A program made the translations under genes and the position numbers. This document shows positions 20,812 through 24,756 of a DNA stretch of 24,756 bases, in pieces. Numbering within the stretch: the stretch's first letter is position 1; each line of letters begins with the position of its first letter. The stretch spans positions 1 through 24,756 of IMG/VR virus record IMGVR_UViG_3300046471_000131; one strand, written 5' to 3'. Under the pieces are notes generated by a model. It saw only the letters and a program-made list of their open reading frames with translations. It searched no databases and was not told the origin of the DNA. This DNA is from a virus.

Positions 20812-20910
20812 GTGCCCACTGCAATCGATTTGTTCGCCGGCCTCGGCGAATGGGTCACCTGCGCGCGCTGCATCGCCAGATTTACCGGGGGGCGGTCTGC
20901 AATCGCCACC
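20812..20910 (+). pseudogene. Remnant of a second C5 cytosine methyltransferase (N-terminus only)
   Basis: A GTG with GAGG 7 nt upstream opens VPTAIDLFAGLGEWVTCAR, which carries the motif I signature (DLFAGLG) of DNA C5 methyltransferases, including the usual phage start M-P-T-A-I-D. Similarity ends a few residues later and a stop comes after 32 codons. Motif IV and later parts are absent. The remaining DNA is the 3' end of a minus-strand gene. It looks like the scar of a lost methyltransferase gene replaced by the small-gene group. Confidence 0.5.
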
Positions 20911-21178
20911 TAGCGGCTTGGAGCAGTTGACCACTGAACAAGGAAGCGAAGTCGGGTCTGAGCATGATCGCCTCCACTGTCAGGTGCTCCCTTCCCTCTC
21001 GCAATAGCTTCCTGAAGCCGTCTTGAAACTCGGGGGATTGAACCAGTTTGATCGATGCTTCAACCGGATGCTGGGCTCGGTTCATTGCCTCCCATTTAGA
21101 TGGGTGGTATCCGAACTCGTGGCATTCCCTGATTGCTTCAAAAATCGCCTCAGCAAATGCAGCTCTGACCTGCTCCAC
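20882..21178 (-). CDS. Small unknown protein, opposite strand, GTG start
   Basis: This 98-aa helical protein starts at a GTG with AAGGAG 6 nt upstream. A longer frame back to a TTG at 21238 lacks a ribosome site. Visible segments are VRAAFAEAIFEAIRECHEFG and KLLREGREHLTVEAIML. Its last ten codons run antisense through the methyltransferase remnant, so the C-terminus may have been formed at the junction. Function unknown. Confidence 0.62.
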   Translation of the reverse strand: MEQVRAAFAEAIFEAIRECHEFGYHPSKWEAMNRAQHPVEASIKLVQSPEFQDGFRKLLREGREHLTVEAIMLRPDFASLFSGQLLQAARWRLQTAPR

Positions 21179-21270
21179 GCAAAACTCCTTGCTTATAAGG
21201 ATGGCACATTGCCGTCCCCAACCTCCTGAATACCCCAAATCATCAACTCACGCCAGCCGGCGAGGATCCC

Positions 21271-22128
21271 ATGTCGCCTTATAAAATCTTAGGGACGACC
21301 GTCGTGAGCTTCTCCGGCGGACGTACCAGCGCCTACATGCTGCGCCAAGTGCTGGACAACAACAATGACTTGAGCGATCTGGTCGTCACCTTCGCCAACA
21401 CCGGGAAAGAGCACCCAGCCACCCTTGAGTTTGTTCGGGAATGCGCCGAGCGCTGGGCCGTGCCGATCGTCTGGCTTGAATTCAGAAATAGCGAGACCGG
21501 GTTCGAGGTCGTCGACTTCGCGAGCGCAAGTCGCCAGGGCGAGCCGTTTGAGGAGCTAATCCGCAAACGGAAGTATCTGCCCAACCCGGTGACCAGATTC
21601 TGCACCATCGACCTGAAGATCCGGATCATCCACAAATACTTGCGCAGTCTGGGCCTTTCGACCGAAGAGAGCCCGGTGGACATGATGACCGGCATCCGCG
21701 CCGACGAGCCCCGCCGCGTCTTCAAGATTCGGCACCGAAAGAGCACCAGCGAAAGTAAGTGGGCCACCATGGTAATGCCGCTGGCTGATTCTGGCGTAGG
21801 CGTTCAGGTCGTGACGGACTTCTGGGCCAGCCAGCAATTCGACCTGATGCTGCCGACGATCAATGGCCGAACGCTTGAAGGCAACTGCGACCTTTGCTTT
21901 CTGAAGGGCGCCAAGCAGGTCTATTCGATCATCGCCAGCGACCGCCCCAAGGCTGAATGGTGGGCGCGCATGGAAAGCTCGGTGGTTTCGGGTGGCAAGT
22001 TCACAGGTGACGGTGCCAGATTTCGCAGTGACCGCCCCAGCTACCAGCAGATGCTCGATTACTCCGACACCCAAATCGACATGTTCGCCGACCACGACGA
22101 GGCAATTGACTGCTTCTGCGGAGATTGA
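21271..22128 (+). CDS. PAPS-reductase-like PP-loop enzyme
   Basis: This 285-aa protein carries the PP-loop of adenylyl-using enzymes, SFSGGRTS (residues 13-20), and belongs to the PAPS reductase/DndC-like group widespread in phages. Cysteines at C111 (TRFCTID), C206-x2-C209 (GNCDLC) and C281-x-C283 near the end could hold an iron-sulfur cluster. The PP-loop activates a substrate with ATP. In CysH it acts on sulfate adenylyl compounds and in DndC on sulfur transfer to DNA. The true substrate here is unknown. GAGG lies 5 nt before the ATG. Being close to a C5 methyltransferase, a part in DNA modification is plausible but inferred. Confidence 0.82.
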   Translation: MSPYKILGTTVVSFSGGRTSAYMLRQVLDNNNDLSDLVVTFANTGKEHPATLEFVRECAERWAVPIVWLEFRNSETGFEVVDFASASRQGEPFEELIRKRKYLPNPVTRFCTIDLKIRIIHKYLRSLGLSTEESPVDMMTGIRADEPRRVFKIRHRKSTSESKWATMVMPLADSGVGVQVVTDFWASQQFDLMLPTINGRTLEGNCDLCFLKGAKQVYSIIASDRPKAEWWARMESSVVSGGKFTGDGARFRSDRPSYQQMLDYSDTQIDMFADHDEAIDCFCGD

Positions 22129-22134
22129 ACAACT

Positions 22135-22542
22135 TTAATCATCAAGATTTACACAACGTCGGAACCGTCGATGCTGACTTCTTTTGATAAAGGCTATGGT
22201 TCTTTGAGCTTCAGCGATCACTGGTGCATAGCCCGCATTGCCCAGCGGCGCCCAAGACTTTAAGCACCGATCTAAAATTCTTAGGCTGATAGCGTGATAC
22301 TTCCTGAGACTTCGAAGCTCATAAATGATCGCCATCTGCCTATCAAGGTATTGCCCACTAGTTTTTCCATCTGGGTCTTTCTTCTCATTAAGGTCTTCGA
22401 GAAGTTTGTGATAGTTCGCAAACTGTCGAGCGTGCTCCTCTGAGATCTTTATCCAAAAAAACTGAACCAGTGCAGCGACTGCAACTAGTACCGCGACAAT
22501 TAGTGCAAGCACACCGTTATTTTCCACCAACCAATTCCACAT
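22135..22542 (-). CDS. Single-pass membrane protein, opposite-strand cargo
   Basis: This 135-aa protein starts MWNWLVENNG and has one strong membrane helix (about residues 10-32), then a charged helical cytoplasmic part (HARQFANYHKLLEDLNEK and later RSLRKYHAISLRILDRC). GAGGG lies 7 nt before the ATG at 22542; an upstream start at 22602 would overlap the methyltransferase ribosome site region. It is AT-rich, convergent with the PP-loop gene and divergent from the methyltransferase. Like the two-helix protein at 19563, it is a likely acquired gene, perhaps for exclusion. Confidence 0.68.
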   Translation of the reverse strand: MWNWLVENNGVLALIVAVLVAVAALVQFFWIKISEEHARQFANYHKLLEDLNEKKDPDGKTSGQYLDRQMAIIYELRSLRKYHAISLRILDRCLKSWAPLGNAGYAPVIAEAQRTIAFIKRSQHRRFRRCVNLDD

Positions 22543-22591
22543 CCCTGCGCCCTCATTAGATAAAGGCCAATTATACCGGCCAGGAGCCACT

Positions 22592-24199
22592 ATGCCCATC
22601 ACCTATGGTTCCGTGTGCTCAGGCATCGAGGCGGCAACGCTTGCATGGAAGCCGCTCGGCATGCGCGCCACCTGGTTCGCCGAGATCGAAGCCTTCCCCA
22701 GCGCGGTGCTGGCTCACCATTACCCGAACACGCCGAACCTCGGCGACATGACCAAACTCGGCGCCCAGGTGCTGGCCGGCAAGATCGCCGCGCCCGACGT
22801 CCTCGTCGGCGGCACCCCGTGCCAAGCCTTCAGCGTGGCCGGCATGCGCGAAGGCCTCACCGACCCACGCGGCGCCCTTACCATCAAATACGTGGAGCTT
22901 GCAGATGCAGTTGACTATGTTCGCGCCGGCCAGCGAAAGCCCGCCTGCGTTATCGTCTGGGAAAACGTCCCCGGCGTCCTCAGCGACAAAGGCAACGCCT
23001 TCGGATGCTTTCTTGGCGCGCTTGCTGGGGAAGACTGCGAACTGCAGCCTTCAGGGAAGAAATGGCCGGACGCTGGTTGTGTGTATGGACCCAAAAGAAC
23101 AATCGCGTGGCGGATCCTGGACGCCCAATATTTCGGCCTGGCCCAACGACGCCGCCGTGTGTTCGTTGTCGCAAGTGCTCGAGACGGATTCGATCCCGCC
23201 GAGGTACTTTTTGAGCGAGAAGGCGTGCGCCGGGATACTGCGCCGCGCCGAGGCGAGGGGCAAGACGTTACCGGATCAGCTCCTTTCGGCCCTGCGCTCC
23301 AGTGCGGATGTGGAAACGTCTTCCCTGAAGAACTCGGCCAATACGGCTGCGTGAACTGCGAAGGCGATGAGGGCCCAGCGGTATCAATGTTCGGTGGGAT
23401 TCCTGCGTTCGGCGCTGGTAACTCGGCCGGAGCAATTGATCGATCAGGCACCCTCACCCATCACGGCGGCCGGCAGGACTTTGAAAGCGAGACATTCTTT
23501 GTCGCGCCTACGCTGGCCGGTGGTGGGCGCAAGTCCGGAGGCTACTCTCTTGACGATATCCCGATCACCGCGCCAGCGCTTCGAGCTCAAGCGCAAAGCA
23601 GCCACCGCGCAGACTCCGAGGCGTTCATCGTGGCCGGCACACTCAATGCCAACGGCAAGGCGGCCGGCAGCGCCACACAGCAAGATGCCGAGTCTGGTTT
23701 GCTGGTAGTGCATGGCACGCAAGACCCCGGCGTGAGCGATTCAACAGCCTTCGCCCTTGGCCGGAACAATGGGCAGGAAAACGCCGTTCTCGCCTTCTCC
23801 TGCAAAGATCACGGTGCAGACGCCGGCGATATCGCGCCTACGCTGCGCGCAATGAACCACTCCAGAAGCCATGCAAACGCCGGCGGCCAGGTCGCAGTGT
23901 GCATCACTGGCGATATCACTCACACGTTGAAGGCCGACGGCTTCGACGGCAGCGAGGACGGCACGGGGCGCGGCCAACCGATGACGCCAGACCGATCTGG
24001 TGTTCGCCGACTAATCCCGCGCGAGTGCGAACGCCTCCAGGGCATGCTCGACGACTACACCATGATCCCGTGGCGTGGAAAGCCCGCCAGTGAATGTCCG
24101 GACGGCCCCCGCTATAAGGCGATCGGCAACAGCAAGGCCGTCACCGTCGTTCGCTGGATCGGCCGGCGCATCCTTCGTCAACTCAATCCGGATGAATAA
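22592..24199 (+). CDS. DNA C5 cytosine methyltransferase
   Basis: This 535-aa protein has all main C5 methyltransferase motifs: motif I CSGIEAA (9-15), motif IV GGTPCQAFS with catalytic C77, motif VI ENV (124-126), motif VIII QRRRRVF (185-191), motif IX-like RRLIPRECERLQG and motif X YKAIGNSKAV near the C-terminus. The region between VIII and IX (about 195-475) is very long. It contains a possible zinc ribbon (C238-x-C240, C253-x2-C256) and Gly/Ser-rich repeats with recurring APTL/GTL units. It would methylate cytosines in phage and perhaps host DNA, protecting against restriction or marking DNA. No cognate restriction gene is seen in this window. GGAG lies near the ATG. Confidence 0.93.
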   Translation: MPITYGSVCSGIEAATLAWKPLGMRATWFAEIEAFPSAVLAHHYPNTPNLGDMTKLGAQVLAGKIAAPDVLVGGTPCQAFSVAGMREGLTDPRGALTIKYVELADAVDYVRAGQRKPACVIVWENVPGVLSDKGNAFGCFLGALAGEDCELQPSGKKWPDAGCVYGPKRTIAWRILDAQYFGLAQRRRRVFVVASARDGFDPAEVLFEREGVRRDTAPRRGEGQDVTGSAPFGPALQCGCGNVFPEELGQYGCVNCEGDEGPAVSMFGGIPAFGAGNSAGAIDRSGTLTHHGGRQDFESETFFVAPTLAGGGRKSGGYSLDDIPITAPALRAQAQSSHRADSEAFIVAGTLNANGKAAGSATQQDAESGLLVVHGTQDPGVSDSTAFALGRNNGQENAVLAFSCKDHGADAGDIAPTLRAMNHSRSHANAGGQVAVCITGDITHTLKADGFDGSEDGTGRGQPMTPDRSGVRRLIPRECERLQGMLDDYTMIPWRGKPASECPDGPRYKAIGNSKAVTVVRWIGRRILRQLNPDE

Positions 24200-24461
24200 G
24201 CAGCTCTCGGTCGTCAGAGGTAAGAGTCGGTTCCAGATCCTGAGGCCGGTTAGGATCAAGTGGTTCTTGCTGCTTCTTTTCCCGCTTTGCTTCGAGCACA
24301 GCTCGGGTTCGGCCTATGTCGAACTCTTTACCTTCGGCCAGCGTTTCAAGCGTTGAAGAAATGCAGAAGTAGCCACCACACGGTGGGCAATCGAAACGCA
24401 ATCCTCCTGCAAAGGTTGGATGCTTAATTGCTTCAGCGTTACCGCAAATCGGACAGCCCAT
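24183..24461 (-). CDS. Small zinc-ribbon protein, opposite strand
   Basis: This 92-aa protein has an N-terminal zinc ribbon, C3-x2-C6 (MGCPICGNAE) and C25-x2-C28 (FDCPPCGGYF), followed by a charged helical tail. AAGGAG lies 7 nt before the ATG. It is convergent with the methyltransferase and overlaps its last 17 bp. Such ribbons bind nucleic acids or RNA polymerase in other phages; here the role is unknown. Confidence 0.72.
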   Translation of the reverse strand: MGCPICGNAEAIKHPTFAGGLRFDCPPCGGYFCISSTLETLAEGKEFDIGRTRAVLEAKREKKQQEPLDPNRPQDLEPTLTSDDRELLIHPD

Positions 24462-24548
24462 AGCGTTACTCCTTGTTGTGGTCGCTGAACTGTAGCTGAT
24501 CCCTCACCACCCTCCACCGCCCGGGCATGCCCCGGCATAGGACGCCCC

Positions 24549-24756
24549 ATGCCCACAGAAAAACAAAAGGCCGAGCCGCTGCCGACATTGGCGACCGGCG
24601 CCGCGCTTGATGCTTCGACCTGGACCGACTTCGTCGAACGCCTTCGTTATCACTGCAACGGCGCCGGCGTTAAATGGCACCACACTGCGGCCGCCATCTT
24701 CACCGTGCAGACCAAGCGAATCGATTACGGCTACGAAATCGACTACGCCGAGGGTC
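24549..24756 (+). CDS. Unknown early phage protein (cut by window edge)
   Basis: The frame opens at an ATG 6 nt after AGGA and stays open to the window end (69 codons). It begins MPTEKQKAEPLPTLATG and continues with a DFVERLRYHCNGAGVKWHHT segment that looks like a small structured domain. It is not recognised. It continues the rightward early operon after the convergent zinc-ribbon gene. Confidence 0.65.
   Translation, partial: MPTEKQKAEPLPTLATGAALDASTWTDFVERLRYHCNGAGVKWHHTAAAIFTVQTKRIDYGYEIDYAEG

Noticed and set aside
20666-21007. A 113-aa plus-strand ORF over the small minus-strand genes.
   Set aside because: Composition is irregular, there is no ribosome site, and it is in a different frame from the methyltransferase remnant.
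22899-23457. Long alternative frames (151 and 180 aa) within the methyltransferase.
   Set aside because: They are frame shadows in GC-rich DNA; the main frame has complete C5 methyltransferase motifs.

Overview
This window is most of a lambdoid (siphovirus-type) prophage, very probably from a Pseudomonas of the fluorescens group. That host call rests on the GC-rich backbone (about 58-60% by eye) and on how closely the DUF2280 protein, DUF4055 portal, NinB/NinG, RecT and YqaJ proteins resemble known Pseudomonas phage proteins. No integrase, attachment site, tRNA or CRISPR array is visible, so both prophage ends lie outside the window.

The left half (1-11097) is read leftward. From the immunity region it runs Cro (YdaS-like), CII-like (YdaT-like), a 30-aa ORF, an O-like replication initiator carrying iterons, a second replication-position protein, a small ORF, NinB, NinG and a Q-position protein. 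After three intrinsic terminators interleaved with two AT-rich cargo genes come two membrane proteins (lysis/holin candidates), an AT-rich orphan gene, a phage metallopeptidase, small and large terminase subunits and a DUF4055 portal cut by the window edge. This is the lambda order cro-cII-O-P-nin-Q-lysis-head, drawn right to left.

The control centre (11097-11185) holds three 16-bp operators at exact 24-bp spacing and divergent promoters that share one palindromic -35 hexamer. The cI message appears leaderless. Two further copies of the operator lie on a strong promoter at 13572-13600 (pL analogue), whose leader carries an exact boxA and a GAAA-loop hairpin. Between cI and pL, in the position of lambda rexAB, sits an AT-rich gene for a PIN-like nuclease with an unusual C-terminal domain. 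It is the best candidate here for a lysogen-expressed defence or superinfection-exclusion protein.

The right half (13558-24756) is the rightward early operon. It contains small unknown genes, an exported or anchored protein, RecT and a YqaJ/lambda-exonuclease-type nuclease (a recombination pair), a tandem-HTH protein, a PAPS-reductase-like PP-loop enzyme and a C5 cytosine methyltransferase. Six small genes are inserted or placed on the opposite strand (19563-24461): two membrane proteins, a zinc-ribbon protein and three unknowns. A short methyltransferase N-terminus remnant lies among them. The untranslated stretches are rich in inverted repeats; the strongest, at 14254-14372, could form a multi-helix RNA and also overlaps a possible cysteine-rich micro-ORF.
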